Below, piece after piece: positions 36,313-47,263 of a DNA stretch of 64,000 nucleotides. Origin of the DNA: Rusavskia elegans (Eukaryota; Ascomycota; Lecanoromycetes; Teloschistales; Teloschistaceae); assembly GCA_011316305.1 (NCBI GenBank), contig SAUG01000024.1, positions 248,001 to 312,000 of the forward strand. Reading direction: 5' to 3'. The notes under the pieces were generated by a model. The model had not been told where the DNA came from and did no database searches. It was given only the letters and a program-made list of their open reading frames with translations. The position numbers and the translations under genes were made by a program. Every line of letters begins with the position of its first letter. The stretch's first letter is position 1.

Positions 36313-37235
36313 CCTTAGGGGCAAGTACCCGTTCTTGAACAAAACGTCAATATAAAGTTATTTAAAACGTTGTATTAACTTGAAATCAATAAGAAATTAA
36401 ATTAATATTATTAAAAACATTATATCGATTTCAAATCTATTAATAATTCGATTTTACTAGAAGTTTAATAAAAACTAGCTATTATATCTAATAATAGATT
36501 TCTTTCAATTACTAATAGACGTTAAATCTACTAATAATTATCTATAGAAGCTAGTTAACTAGAAGTTTAATTAATATTAGTTAAAAGTTAACTAGAAGTT
36601 GAAATTAACTAGAAATTCGAATATTAACTTTTAAAAAAATTATATTTAAATAATTGATTTTCGCGTAATTAATTAATTAGTAGTATTAGTATAAATTAGA
36701 TAGTTAGATTAATTCCATATTACGTGACTCTGTAAATCTTACCTAGTAAAATTCTGATTACTAAGCAGTTCAAAGTTCGAATCCCGAGAAAACCTCTTTC
36801 TTGGAAATTTTCATCCGATTTTTACGCCTTCTATAGGGTATCTAAAGTACTAAAATCGACGAATTAAATTAGAATATTACGTAATCTATAGGTTCGCTTA
36901 TTTTCAGCCCTATTTTACTATTAAAGTTGATAGTAAAACTCGCTGTTAACTAGATGTTGAACCGATGTTGAAGAATTAATTCGTTGTTAACGAGTGATCT
37001 ATAGGTTAATTAATTACTAGTAAGCTTCTAGTTTCTAAAAAGGCCTAATTTCAGCTGAACTCGAAGTTTATATATAACTCTTGATTATATAATACAGCGA
37101 GCTAACTTCTAATTCGTTTAAATCAATCATTAAAGGAACGTCTTCGAGGAGTTCTCGAAAACGACGAGATTCTAGCCAATCAGACATTGATTAGTCATTA
37201 AAATACTGTTCAGGAACAGCTATTTGCCCCTAAGG
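36313..37235. mobile_element. Nested 923-bp TIR element (MITE) with TA target duplication
   Basis: Inside the larger element, the ends read CCTTAGGGGCAA on the left and, reverse-complemented, CCTTAGGGGCAA on the right. The match continues imperfectly for about 30 bases (GTTCTTGAACA versus GTTCCTGAACA). TA lies directly outside each end (36311-36312 and 37236-37237), as expected for Tc1/mariner-group integration. No coding frame is present. It also looks RIP-affected, so insertion came before the end of RIP activity on this locus. Confidence 0.7.
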
Positions 37236-37796
37236 TAAGTACGGATTATATAATAAATATAGCTAAAGCGACAGACGTAGATAATTACTTTATAGTATAG
37301 TAGATAGATATAGCAGAAATATTAGAAGCTGATAATTATATATAACGTCGAAGAAGGATTAGATAGTAGAGGATTCGTAATCGAATAAAGAAGGAAATAG
37401 TTAAATAGAAATAATTAACTGCGCTGTAAATCTTGCCTAACGAACTGTTTTAGCTATAAAAATTTCTTTATACGTAAAATATAATAATCGTTGCCGTATA
37501 TAACGTTGATGGAATATATATATATATATAAAAACTCAATATAACCCCAGATAGGAGCCCCCCAGAGGGAGAACAAGAGGAATAAATATCGAAAAGACCG
37601 TATTACCGGAAATATCAGGCCTTACGATAAAATAGATCGCTAAAGAAGGTATATAAAAACAGGTAGATAGATAGAAAGTAATATAGATTAATTTGGGATC
37701 TGTATATGGCTTTTATAGCCCTGTAGCAGCAGATAGAGATAGTAGAGAAGCGATATTGCAAGAATTCCGGGTCTGCCAAGCCGTAGGGCTGATTTT

Positions 37797-37829
37797 AGCG
37801 CGGGTGAGGACTTTCGGTGTCATCCTCTG
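37797..37829 (-). repeat. Right terminal inverted repeat
   Basis: Reverse complement of 34259-34291 with one mismatch, followed by the TA at 37830-37831. Confidence 0.85.
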
Positions 37830-37831
37830 TA

Positions 37832-38555
37832 GTCATCACCACCTGCTCGAATGCAGTAGATCCCTTATATACAGACTGAACGTCTTATCGTCGACCTATC
37901 GATGCCACACTTGTGGTCAATCAGCCAGATAGTCGTGATTACTGGGGTCATTTGCGCGCACAACTCCGGTCACTGTGATACGTTACCTGTGTCACGAACT
38001 CTGCATACTCGGTACCTCTTAATCAAGCTGTCACAGGTATTGGACCAATCATCATTCAATTCTGCCCTATTGCTCAATGGGATGAAACGCAGCGAGGCAT
38101 CGAGGAAGCTTCGCGCCATTTCTAGCAAGCTCTTTGGTACCTATCTCAACCATGTCCCACCAAATTTGTCCATTGTTGGAGGGTGGAGGAATGACGGCCG
38201 ATGAGGTATTGCAGCTGCGTATCGAGAAAGCCTCGACGATAACACAGACAGAGCATCTCGCCTAAAAGAGAGTGCACCTACTCGACCTTGTCCACATGAT
38301 GACATACCGTCGGTCCGTGCTATGCAATATAGTGCACGGAAAGGAAAGAAACGAAGAGTGCAAAGCCTCCGTAGAGCAGAATAGCTGCCCTGTTGACACA
38401 CTCCGACACGCCCCACGCATGTCGTAACCGTCTGAAAATCGTTGGAACCACGGTGCTACCTCGACACCCAGTCAACTCGTCGCTCATCATTCTTCCCCAA
38501 CTTTGGCGGCGGGACTCGCAAGCTGGAAGCTGGCCAAGTTGCCATGACCGATTCC
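37832..38555. other. 3' flank of PP2C gene, no gene seen
   Basis: Normal base composition resumes right after the transposon. Short open frames cross the region without recognisable family features. Confidence 0.4.
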
Positions 38556-40423
38556 TTACTTGTTTTTCGATGTCGGCGGTGTCACCAGCTTATCCGGGAG
38601 TGCGCTCTCGGGTATCGTCTTGACCTTCGACGCGAGCTCGACCGGCTCCGATTTCTCCGAAGTGGTAGACGACGGTGACTCGAAAGGATTGCTGGCTTCA
38701 GTCGACTCGGGCGTCTTCGATGTGCTTGTAGACTCATGTGACTGCGGACCCGGCGTGTCCTCGCGCTGATTTCGGAGGTCGTTATGGGCCTTGGCATAGT
38801 GCTTGCTGACCTGATTCTCCAGGTCTCGGTCATCGTCTTCGTGGTCGAAGACTTCTTGTTCGTCGCTGTCGGTCTGGACCTCGGTGCCGTTGCCAAGTAA
38901 GATGATCCTCCCGGAACGTCCCCCATAGCCGCTGCCTTGCTTGTCAAGTTCGAGATCATAATCATCGCCGCTATCTTCCAGGCGTTTCCGTCCTTGTTGG
39001 CCAGTGGCACGTATTTCCGCTAAATATGACGTGGTCAGTACGTACACTCCTTCGAGACTAGAGGAACTCAAGTACCGAACTCGGGAGGCGCACAGGGGCC
39101 GTCTCCTTTCGAAACCCGATCGGCGATCTCCTGGTACCATTCATCCTTCGACTTGCCCCTTAGAAGCGCTATGATGACCATAGTCATGTTATCGCACCCC
39201 ACGCCACCGGTCTCACTACTTGGAGACAGGCAATTGTCCATCATGTTTTCACTGATCTTGGACAGGGTCTGTTTCGCTGCAATTCCCCGTCGGACGAACT
39301 CGACAACTGCTTGTGAAGATTGACAGTCCCAAATGCCTGGAAAATGATCAGCATGTGCGTCAAGAGAGCTATTGGGAGGCAGTACCGTCGCAGGCTATGA
39401 CAAGGAATTCATCATCATCGGAAATATTATGTGACACAACGTCCGGGAAGGCGGTGACGATTTGTTGCTCCGGTGAAAGATCCGCGCTCTTCTTGAATTC
39501 GAAGTCGCCAATCGCTCGAGAAAGGGCAAGGTTACCGTTGACTCGGCCAAAGTCCACGAACCCGCCAGCCGCGCATATACGAGCCTTCTCGCCTGTATTG
39601 TAGTTTAGAGAGCACCGAAGAAGCAGTGGTATGGGGTAGAGCTTACCCTCATTCTGAGGTTTGTGGTCGAAAGATAGAGGCTTCGCCCTGCCCTTGACCC
39701 CTAGGACTGATCTCGAATCGCCTGCGTTTGCCTGTATTGTTTGATCAGCTCCAGAAGAGCAGCGACGGTGTCCGGACTTACAACATAGATAGTAGTCTTC
39801 GATATCAGGCCGACAGACGCGGTACAGCCAGAGACTTCCTCCTCGTATTTGGGGTCTAGAGGTCCAGTCAAAAACATAGGCGTACTTAATAACTTAGTGG
39901 CTCACCGTTCAGGATGGCACGGTCGGTTGCCAGAAAGCCATCCTTCAGCGCCTGTTCATAGTCTCCATTCTTGAAAGCTTCTTGCTTTGCGAGGATCTTG
40001 TGAATATTCTCGCCAGCGAACAGGGCTACACGGTCCCCACCATGCCCGTCATATACGCCGAAGAAACTGAGCCTCTTCTCCGGGGTGGCGGCCTCGAATT
40101 CCTTTCCCAGATCTTCGGCTTGCAGGTCCAGGACTGCAGCATGGGCATCTTCCATACTTATCCGCCATCCTTGCATGGCAGAAACTCCATAAGCGACTCG
40201 GTCATCTTGGCCGTCATCCGAGATCTAGGCACAGGACAGCTAATTAGCTTGTGTATCGACTACTGCAGATGTATGGAAGCTGCGAAGCTCTGGGGCGTAT
40301 CCCTCGTTGCATTGCCGATCTAGCAAGCACATCGTAATGTGGCATGATTACATCCGAATGTAGGGAGAAAGTAGCTGGACAACGGACCTTGTCCACGACA
40401 GGTTCTGACAAAGTCTGCCCCAT
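38556..40423 (-). CDS. PP2C-type Ser/Thr phosphatase (Ptc2/Ptc3-like)
   Basis: Seven exons: 40423-40388, 40224-39906, 39855-39782, 39731-39647, 39592-39386, 39336-39076, 39019-38556, giving 481 residues. It begins [12 protein letters not shown], as Ptc2/3 proteins do. Metal-binding and catalytic motifs are [44 protein letters not shown] and [10 protein letters not shown]. The C-terminal third is acidic and Ser/Thr/Pro-rich. Ptc2/Ptc3 dephosphorylate MAP kinases and checkpoint kinases; those targets here are inferred from the family. Intron 1 is long (163 nt) with a GTCCGT donor. The gene is divergent from the formyltransferase. Confidence 0.94.
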
Positions 40424-40984
40424 CTCTGCGACGACCTTGTGGTTATTGTGGATAAACTTCTATTTTACACCATATATTTCTCGGCTCTACAATGGTAGAA
40501 TTCCACAGCGATCTGATTCTTAGGAGGGTGACGGAGGTGGCAGGATGACCGAGAGGGTAGCGCGACAGAGATGTTTGGAGAGAGGCAATTTTGAGTCGGA
40601 TGTTGGATCTCTGCGATGTGTGGCCTGAGGAGGTAGAGGTAGGTAGCTGAAGCGGTTTAGCAGTTCTTGGATCGCAATCAGATCTAGGATCGGATTGTCG
40701 CGTGTGGTTTTTGGTGTGTAAAATGAACAATGATGCACGAAGGTTACTAAACTGGTATCAAGGCTGGCCGTGGGAGACCCTTGACCCTTGAACTTGAGAC
40801 CCTTTGTCATCCCGCACGGAGATTGTATGGAACTTCCTCCGACGATCAGCCGTCCTAATATCAGTTTCTTATATAGCGGTAGCTCAAGACAGACACTATG
40901 ACATGTCACCGATGCCATGAGCTCTGGCTTGCTTCCTCAGCCACCATACCGGATGCAATACATTAAATTCTCGTCCAGGTCGTA
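40424..40984. promoter_or_regulatory. Divergent promoter of PP2C and Fmt1
   Basis: 561 bp with start codons pointing outward. No clear TATA box or repeat was noted. Confidence 0.45.
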
Positions 40985-42324
40985 ATGCTGGGCATATGCA
41001 GGTGGGCTCGTTGCAGACCAAGACCTTTACTCTTACTTGTCAGCTATCAACATCGCTCTGCTTCAGCCAAGCCCTATGATCCCCTCCGAATCCTGTTTTG
41101 TGGGTCGGACAAGTTCAGCATTGCCTCACTACAGGCTTTGGACCATGAAAGACGAAGAGGTTCCGGGCGGGTAGCCTCGATCGATGTTGTATGTCGTCCC
41201 GAAAAGCCGGTTCGACGCCATCTCCGAGCGGTCAGGGAAGGTATATACTACACAGGATCCTGCTTCGTACCTACCCCCTGACCTTTCCCAGTCCCTATTG
41301 CGGCGACTGCACGTTCCCTCGGCTTACCATTACATCAAATCGATACCTTTACACACTGGACGGTGAGTGTTTTCTAGCTAGGCGTGACCAAGTTCAACGC
41401 TCACCACGGACAAGCCACCTCCACCTCCCCAAGGTCCTGTCAATTTGATCATTGCTGTGTCCTTTGGACTTCGTGTGCCAGCTCGAATCCTCACTTCCGC
41501 GAAATATGGTGGTTTGAATATTCATCCTTCGATGCTTCCAGAGTATGGCTGTCTCCATCTCCTACGCTCGATATCATGGCATGGCTGACCTTGACAGATT
41601 TCCCGGTCCAGCGCCACTGCATCATACTCTACTTGCGAACCGGAAGGCTACAGGCGTGACTCTACAAACTCTTCATCCGACCAAATTCGATGAAGGAAAG
41701 ATCGTCGCTCAGACACCGTATCCAGGGATCGAGATTCAGGCCAGAACTGTAGAAGAGTTACAGGCCCTGACAGCTCCGCTTGGAGCGAAAATGCTCATAC
41801 AGAGTCTCAAAGATAGTTCATTCGTGCCGCCCATCAGGGAAGTTGGCTGGTACAAGAGCTCCTGGACTTCCAGAGACTTCACCTATGCTTCCAAGATTGG
41901 GCCCAAGGATCGTCACCTAGACTGGACTACATGGTCTGCTGATGATATCCTAAGACGGCAGCGGGTTATTGGTCCTTTGTGGAACACGACGGAGACCTCA
42001 ACCATAGGAAACAACGGGGAGCGAAAAGAAGCAAAGCGGATCATATGGGATCATGGGTTCCATCTCCTGGAAGAGGAATGTCATCTTTTCCCTGCCACAG
42101 GACATCCAATCATCGTCGGACTCCGCGGGGCCGCGCCCAAGGTGTACATCAGAACCTGTGATGGAAATGTCTTGGTTGCAGACAGTGTTAAGGTTGAGGG
42201 CGAAGCTACGATTGAGGCCTTCCATGCTGCAAAACGTAATGGCTTGGCCCCAATTCCCAAACGAGTCGATGGAAGCACGCAATTCCCTCATGATTTTGTC
42301 GCTTTCCACTCACCGCTCACCTGA
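40985..42324 (+). CDS. fmt1: Mitochondrial methionyl-tRNA formyltransferase
   Basis: Exons 40985-41240, 41292-41362, 41415-41542 and 41598-42324 give 393 residues. A basic mitochondrial presequence leads to LRILFCGSDKFSIASL. Exon 2 supplies VPIAATARSLGLPLHQIDTF, exon 3 NLIIAVSFGLRVPARIL and GGLNIHPSMLP, exon 4 GPAPLHHTLLA and GVTLQTLHP. These include the SFG..LP formyl-binding core and the N..H..D catalytic layout of the formyltransferase fold. The C-terminal part is the tRNA-binding domain. The enzyme formylates initiator Met-tRNA for mitochondrial translation. All three introns are 51-55 nt; exon 2, 71 nt long, is needed to keep the frame. Confidence 0.92.
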
Positions 42325-42388
42325 AACCCCACGGTGGGCTGCCGTCGATCCTTTTCATCGCATGTTGATTTGTAGCAGACGAGCCCAA

Positions 42389-43587
42389 TCAATGAATGTC
42401 GCTCAACCCAGAGTCTCGGACTGTCGTTAGCCTTGCCTGGCTACAAAGGCTACGATGGACTTACCAACGACGATTGATTGGCCGGTCATACTGGAGTTCT
42501 TTGCTACAGCAACGAACAACTCGGCACAGTCATCAAGATCGGTCTTGAGCATCATAAGTATCTCGACCACTCGAGTGGACCTACGGGACATACTTGTTGC
42601 TTTAGTACAGCTTTGTCCTTGGAAGCTTGAATCCGCTCCGGAGAGAAGGTTTGGCCCTAAGCTATCAGTCCCTGCGTTGCTCACTGTAGGACGTCAGACC
42701 ACGACCACTTACCCAATCTGTCAACAGGAGACCGGGGCAAATGGCGTTTATCCGTACTTTTGGACCCTGAGTCGCAGCGAGACATTTCATCAATTGAAGG
42801 CCTGACCCGCGTCAGCATATGTGGACGATTATGGACTGCGGTTGGCCCACCTGCGGCCTTGGAGACGGAGTAGGCCATCGCGCTTCCTTGCGGACCGATG
42901 CCGGCGATTGACGAGGTCAGCAAAAAAACGCCCCCTTCTGGATTGGCATTGAAAGTGGGCAGCGCCTTGCGAAACAGATGCAGATTGCCCTTGCAATTCA
43001 CAGCCCAGCACTTGACGACGGGTCAGCATAGCTTCTGATCCAAGGCTCTCGAGCGACAACCAACCTTGTCCCAGTCGTCTTCAGATAAGGCGTCCAGGTT
43101 GCCAAATGTGGACATTTTGGTCCAACCCTGTCACGTTTTCCTCAGCGACGGTAGGCTGAGGCTCGAGTGTCCGACTGACTGCATTGGAAACAAGAATATC
43201 GAGACCCCCCAAGCGGTCGATACTCTCCTGCACCGTGTTCTCGCATTCGGCCAATACACCTTGATCCTGAGACCGCCTCGTCAGCTGATACCTTGATACA
43301 TCGGCAGATGGTGCAGGTACCCCTTTCACGATGATGGCCTTGCAGTTGTAAGTGTTGCGGATCTTCTCGGCGACTTGCTGGGCCCGATCTTGGCTCGCAT
43401 TGTAGTTGATGGCTACATTGCAGCCTTCAGCGGCGAACTTCTCCGCCAGCAACGCTCCGAGGCCTCTGCATTTATGTTAATAGTTGGGAAGCAGACATTG
43501 CCTGGGCGGAATGATATGCTGCTGCCCTATTACAGACCTGGATGCTCCAGTAATCAAAACATTCCGCCCGTTCAGATTGTAAGGCAT
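42389..43587 (-). CDS. Short-chain dehydrogenase/reductase, classical SDR
   Basis: Nine exons: 43587-43538, 43465-43321, 43266-43180, 43127-43065, 43010-42851, 42801-42713, 42656-42594, 42543-42465, 42414-42389. They give 253 residues, a typical classical SDR. Seen are the NAD(P) motif TGASRGLG (intron 1 falls inside it), LDILVSNAG across intron 3, the SS before IAG, and the catalytic YSVSK (Tyr162, Lys166). NAICPGLLLTDWG and SMTGQSIVVDSG near the end complete the fold. Substrate and direction cannot be read from sequence. Two donors are unusual, GTCTGT and GTCAGT. Its stop lies only 64 bp from the Fmt1 stop (convergent). It is divergent from the secreted-protein gene. Confidence 0.88.
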
Positions 43588-44310
43588 ACTAACGAGGACC
43601 CGATACTTGGTCGAATCGTTGATATCAGGTCAGAACACTTGGCTGGCGATGGGTGAAACAATGTCACAGGAGTCGACTACGAGTGCTGTTGGCAAGAAAT
43701 CCTGAGGGCCATATGTCGGGAAGGTCAAGTAGTGAAGTGCACTGTAACCCCGCCATTCGGCCTTCCTCTGGATGTCCGAGTGGTACTATTCAGCTTTTGT
43801 CTGGGCTGCGTGTTTTGGGTAAAGTATGCTTGCTCGGTTTCCTGTTCCAACTCAATCTTCGAATCTCAACCATCTCCCGATCAGGGGTTTATTTCCAGCA
43901 ACGTTTGTTGCCCTGCAGTGTGGTACCCTCTTTTTCGTTCGTGAACTACCTCGATAACCTCCGCTAATACATGAACGTCTTTCTCGGCCTTGCCCTGCTA
44001 GACTGTACTCATCAGAGGGCGGTTTGCAGCGTATCCATCCAGCAAAGCTGCGTCGAGGAACCCTGATGTCAAATCTTGCGGATGCTACCGACAAAAGTCA
44101 CACGTCCGAGTTCGCCTCAGATCCAGTCGCGTAAAAACGCCCGGTTGGATCTCTATAACCGCGTCTGTGCGAGATGCATTGACCTCATTTACAGTATAAG
44201 AATGATCCTACTATGACATTGTTCATTCGCGCAATCTTCTCTCGGACCACGTTTCCTGTTGGTGCCGCTCTTTTCACTTACTAGAATGGGCAGATAGAAC
44301 CTTCGCGATC
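43588..44310. promoter_or_regulatory. Divergent region between SDR and secreted-protein gene
   Basis: 723 bp with start codons facing outward, so the two genes could share control. Short frames here have no recognisable family features. Confidence 0.4.
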
Positions 44311-45090
44311 ATGGGTGGCCGCCATGTACTCCCATTGATTGTGTCCCTCCTGGCATTGACAGCATGCACTCTGCAAGTCGACATCACCATCACCGCCACC
44401 GGCAGTAATCTTGCACGTAATGCTATCGCTGTTGCACCCAACACAATCCCCGGGAGCAACCCACGGACCGTGGTGATCGCGACCTGCCCCAACATACCTC
44501 CAGGACAGTGCTGCCAGGCACCGAGACACTTACACATGCTCGGTTCTGGCATCAACTTCTCCAATCTCCACATAATGGACATTGCCGCCGTGTGGGCTGC
44601 TAGGTCCATCATGAACCATCATACCACCCAAGCCGTTATCCGTGGCTGTTCAGGAACCGTGACAGCCTCCGAACCCGGACCAGGAGATTGGTCGTGGCGG
44701 GCCACGGCCGATGTACTCAAAGATTGGCAAAGTAGGGCCGTGGGCGCTTCATATATCACCCTACCCGCCACTCTACCTCCCGACCCAAGCACGTCGAAAT
44801 GGTTGATGGCCGAAGGCTTGTTGGGACTCGTGTGGGGTGGGGGAAAATGGTTCGCCAGTCCTGCAGCGCAGGATTTGCTTGGACGTAGGGACAGCATCAC
44901 CAGAAGGAGGGCCGCTCCGAGGGGTATACGCTCGGCCTTGAAAGGGAACGTATATGCTCGTCCGCCCCTCAGGGGCCGATTCCCCACGCGCGTTCAGATC
45001 GATGGAACAGAGTATTCTCATACTGGAACATTCATCTATGCAGATGGGGTCGGCAACAAGATAAATTTGACCGACTGGTTTATACCATAG
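44311..45090 (+). CDS. Secreted protein of unknown function
   Basis: Single-exon frame of 259 residues; I do not recognise the family. It starts MGGRHVLPLIVSLLALTACT, a good signal peptide: a short basic start, a hydrophobic core, and small residues near a likely cleavage site around residue 19-23. The mature part has few cysteines (ATCPN, QCC, GCSG). It also has a Trp-rich middle (DWSWRATADVLKDW) and a basic segment in the last third, where RRR and KGNVYARPP could be processing sites. It ends KINLTDWFIP. No membrane anchor or GPI signal is seen. It could be an extracellular or effector-type protein, but nothing shows its role. Confidence 0.6.
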   Translation: MGGRHVLPLIVSLLALTACTLQVDITITATGSNLARNAIAVAPNTIPGSNPRTVVIATCPNIPPGQCCQAPRHLHMLGSGINFSNLHIMDIAAVWAARSIMNHHTTQAVIRGCSGTVTASEPGPGDWSWRATADVLKDWQSRAVGASYITLPATLPPDPSTSKWLMAEGLLGLVWGGGKWFASPAAQDLLGRRDSITRRRAAPRGIRSALKGNVYARPPLRGRFPTRVQIDGTEYSHTGTFIYADGVGNKINLTDWFIP

Positions 45091-45462
45091 CTATGGACTT
45101 TGTTAGTATTCGAAAACCGGGATCCAACTACAGTCCCCAAACCTCAAAGGCTGCTGGTTGTTTGTGACTTGACAGTGCCCATCACGTCAAACGATTCACC
45201 ATAACTTCTGCACCCAAATCTAGAGTCATCAATGTTGGAAATCAAAAGTATTGGAGTACTTAGACGAGCCTTGATTGTTCATCACTAAGATTGTACAGAA
45301 AGCGATGTTCTTGCATACATCGAGAACAAACTTCCACATTTCGTCTGTTAGCTGCCAATCACCCGTCATCTACATGTATTTCACGGGGGCAAGGCGGTGA
45401 TTTCAAGGTGTCATCGGGTGACAAGATGCGAAGGCACGCAAGGCCACACATCTCGATTACAA
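45091..45462. other. Convergent intergenic region
   Basis: 372 bp between two convergent stop codons. It holds only 3' flanks. Confidence 0.4.
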
Positions 45463-47124
45463 TCAGTCATCCAATAGGCTAACCGTCCATTCGGGGATTC
45501 TTTCGATGCCCTCACCACGAATGGCACTGACTGGTATGGTGGCCAGCTTGCCAAGCCAGCTGTTCTCCAAACCACTCGGGTGCGCTTCATCTCCAGCCAT
45601 GATCGCCTGGAGATATTCCTGCAATCGAGCGAAATTATCCTGTGTCCCTTCTAGATCCGCCTTGGTCGCGACAACGAACCAGGGTTTGGTCGAAATAGGT
45701 TTGTAGAGCAGATCAGGTAGATGTTGGGATGCGGGCGAATTGATCACGAATCCCGACTCTTTATTATTCGCTACAGCAGCATCTTGTGCGGAAGCGGATG
45801 ATATAGAACTGCCGAATGCCTTCCAATCGACCATTCGCGACTCCGTTCGCACGTTAGTCTCCATGCTTCGAAGATTTTCAAAAGCAGCCAGCTCCCGCCA
45901 GAGGTTTTTGAGCGCTTCGGCGGCATCGCCGGCTCCCAGGTCGACCACGAAAGCAAGGACCTGCGCCCGCTCCACATGGCGGAGAAACCCCAGTCCGAGT
46001 CCTCGGTCTTTGTGTGCGTCTGGTATAAGACCGGGTATGTCCGCCACGGAGAAATAGCTCCTGGGTTCTCCTGTTGCTCGGCTGGCGGAGAGGTGAGGTC
46101 TGCCTTGATGGTTGTCCAGCACCACCGTTCCGATGTTAGGCTGCAAAGTCGTGAAGGCCCAGCTACCAACCCGCGCTCGGCTTCGGCTCATTGCCCGCAG
46201 CAAGGTGCTTTTGCCTGCGTTAGGCAGTCCGACGAAACCAACGTCAGCGAGCAGCTTGAGCTCTAGCTCTACAGTGACTGTCATACCAGGATCACCCTTG
46301 GTGGCAAATTTTGGTTTGGGAAACGTCTTGGAGACAAAGTGCGGATTTCCCAGGCCGCCGACAGCGCCGGCGGCCAATAGGATAGGCGCCTCTGTGGGCT
46401 GAGAAAGGTCGAGGTTGATGGGTGCCGGAACTTGAGAGAGGGCGAAGCCGGACTTTCGTGATCGCCGAAGATTGGGAAATTCTGCCATGGCGTAATCCGA
46501 AGGTGTTGACGAGGGATACAAGATCCATTTGTCCCTCCTCCATTGACCGCGAACTTCGTCCTCGCTTGCATTGTCGCGTCGTTGTTGCTCTTCTTCGGCG
46601 ACAGGATCGCGCCTGGTGATTTCTCGAACGACGGTACCTACCGGTACCTGGAGCAGAACGTCTTCTCCTCGCTGGCCCCCCTTGGCCTTGCCCTGGCCAT
46701 TTTTTCCTCTACCGGCCTTGATGATGCCTCTCCGAGCAAGTTTGTGCAGACTGGTCTCGCCCCGGATGGCTTGGATGAAGATATTCCCTCCGCTGCCCCC
46801 ATCGCCTCCATTGGGTGGGCCGTCGGGAATGAATTTCTCTCTCAGGAATGAGATACAGCCATGACCGCCTGAACCGGCTGCAAGCGTAAGCTGGCACTTG
46901 TCCGTGAAGACGCTGCGAGCGTAATCGTCTGGGGCAGGGTTCAAGTGTGAGGAAGCAGCATGTTGTTCCGTCGGTTCAGGCCTATGAGCCGTCGATAGCG
47001 TGGAGTGAGGCTTCCGCAGACGGTACTGGTTGAGTGCACGACGTACAGTCGTGCTTATACCCACACTTTTGCAATCGAAGCAAGGATAGAGGAATGGAAG
47101 CAGTGTACTTGAGGCTCGACTCAT
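45463..47124 (-). CDS. Obg-family GTPase, probably mitochondrial (Mtg2-like)
   Basis: Single exon; 553 residues from the Met at 47124. The frame also allows a start at 47235, but the shorter form begins with a better mitochondrial targeting sequence (MSRASSTLLPFLYP..). The Obg fold is clear, with its glycine-rich loops (GSGGHGCISFLREKF, GPPNGGDGGSGGN, GRGKNGQGKAKGG). The GTPase domain follows: G1 GLPNAGKST, G3 DIPGLIPDAHKDRGLG, G4-like ATKAD. Two inserts, one near residues 180-210 and another before the G4 motif, are longer than in bacteria. Mtg2-type proteins help assemble the large mitochondrial ribosomal subunit. The start lies about 140 bp from the divergent E2-like gene. Confidence 0.92.
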   Translation of the reverse strand: MSRASSTLLPFLYPCFDCKSVGISTTVRRALNQYRLRKPHSTLSTAHRPEPTEQHAASSHLNPAPDDYARSVFTDKCQLTLAAGSGGHGCISFLREKFIPDGPPNGGDGGSGGNIFIQAIRGETSLHKLARRGIIKAGRGKNGQGKAKGGQRGEDVLLQVPVGTVVREITRRDPVAEEEQQRRDNASEDEVRGQWRRDKWILYPSSTPSDYAMAEFPNLRRSRKSGFALSQVPAPINLDLSQPTEAPILLAAGAVGGLGNPHFVSKTFPKPKFATKGDPGMTVTVELELKLLADVGFVGLPNAGKSTLLRAMSRSRARVGSWAFTTLQPNIGTVVLDNHQGRPHLSASRATGEPRSYFSVADIPGLIPDAHKDRGLGLGFLRHVERAQVLAFVVDLGAGDAAEALKNLWRELAAFENLRSMETNVRTESRMVDWKAFGSSISSASAQDAAVANNKESGFVINSPASQHLPDLLYKPISTKPWFVVATKADLEGTQDNFARLQEYLQAIMAGDEAHPSGLENSWLGKLATIPVSAIRGEGIERIPEWTVSLLDD

Positions 47125-47263
47125 CGCTTGCAGGAAGCGAGTGAAAGCTGCCTCCTGCGGCCCGTGGAGTTTCACCGCGGAGACAGCCACCTGGTCCGTG
47201 CGTATGGACGAGACCTCACCTCCTGTCTGAAACAACCGTGCAATCTATGGACGAGGCCACTTG
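47125..47263. promoter_or_regulatory. Compact divergent promoter of Obg GTPase and E2-like gene
   Basis: Only 139 bp separate the chosen starts; if the Obg start is 47235, only 28 bp remain. Both promoters must overlap. Confidence 0.5.

Larger units (their letters stand above)
34259..37829. mobile_element. RIP-degraded Tc1/mariner-type TIR transposon, with nested element
   Basis: A 3.57-kb, extremely AT-rich block is bounded by TA dinucleotides (34257-34258 and 37830-37831) and by long terminal inverted repeats. Both ends read C(G/A)GAGGATGACACC inward, and at least 33 bases match with one mismatch. Weaker similarity reaches about 52 bases. TA duplication plus such TIRs points to the Tc1/mariner/pogo (Fot1-like) group. 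Without the nested 923-bp element and its extra TA it would be about 2.65 kb, enough for a transposase gene. No intact frame survives and stop codons are dense, as expected after RIP. Confidence 0.75.

Noticed and set aside
36775..36785. GTTCGAATCCC resembling the B box of a tRNA or tRNA-derived SINE
   Set aside because: The surrounding bases do not form a T-arm stem or an acceptor stem, and the region is RIP-altered repeat DNA. A chance match or old relic cannot be told apart.
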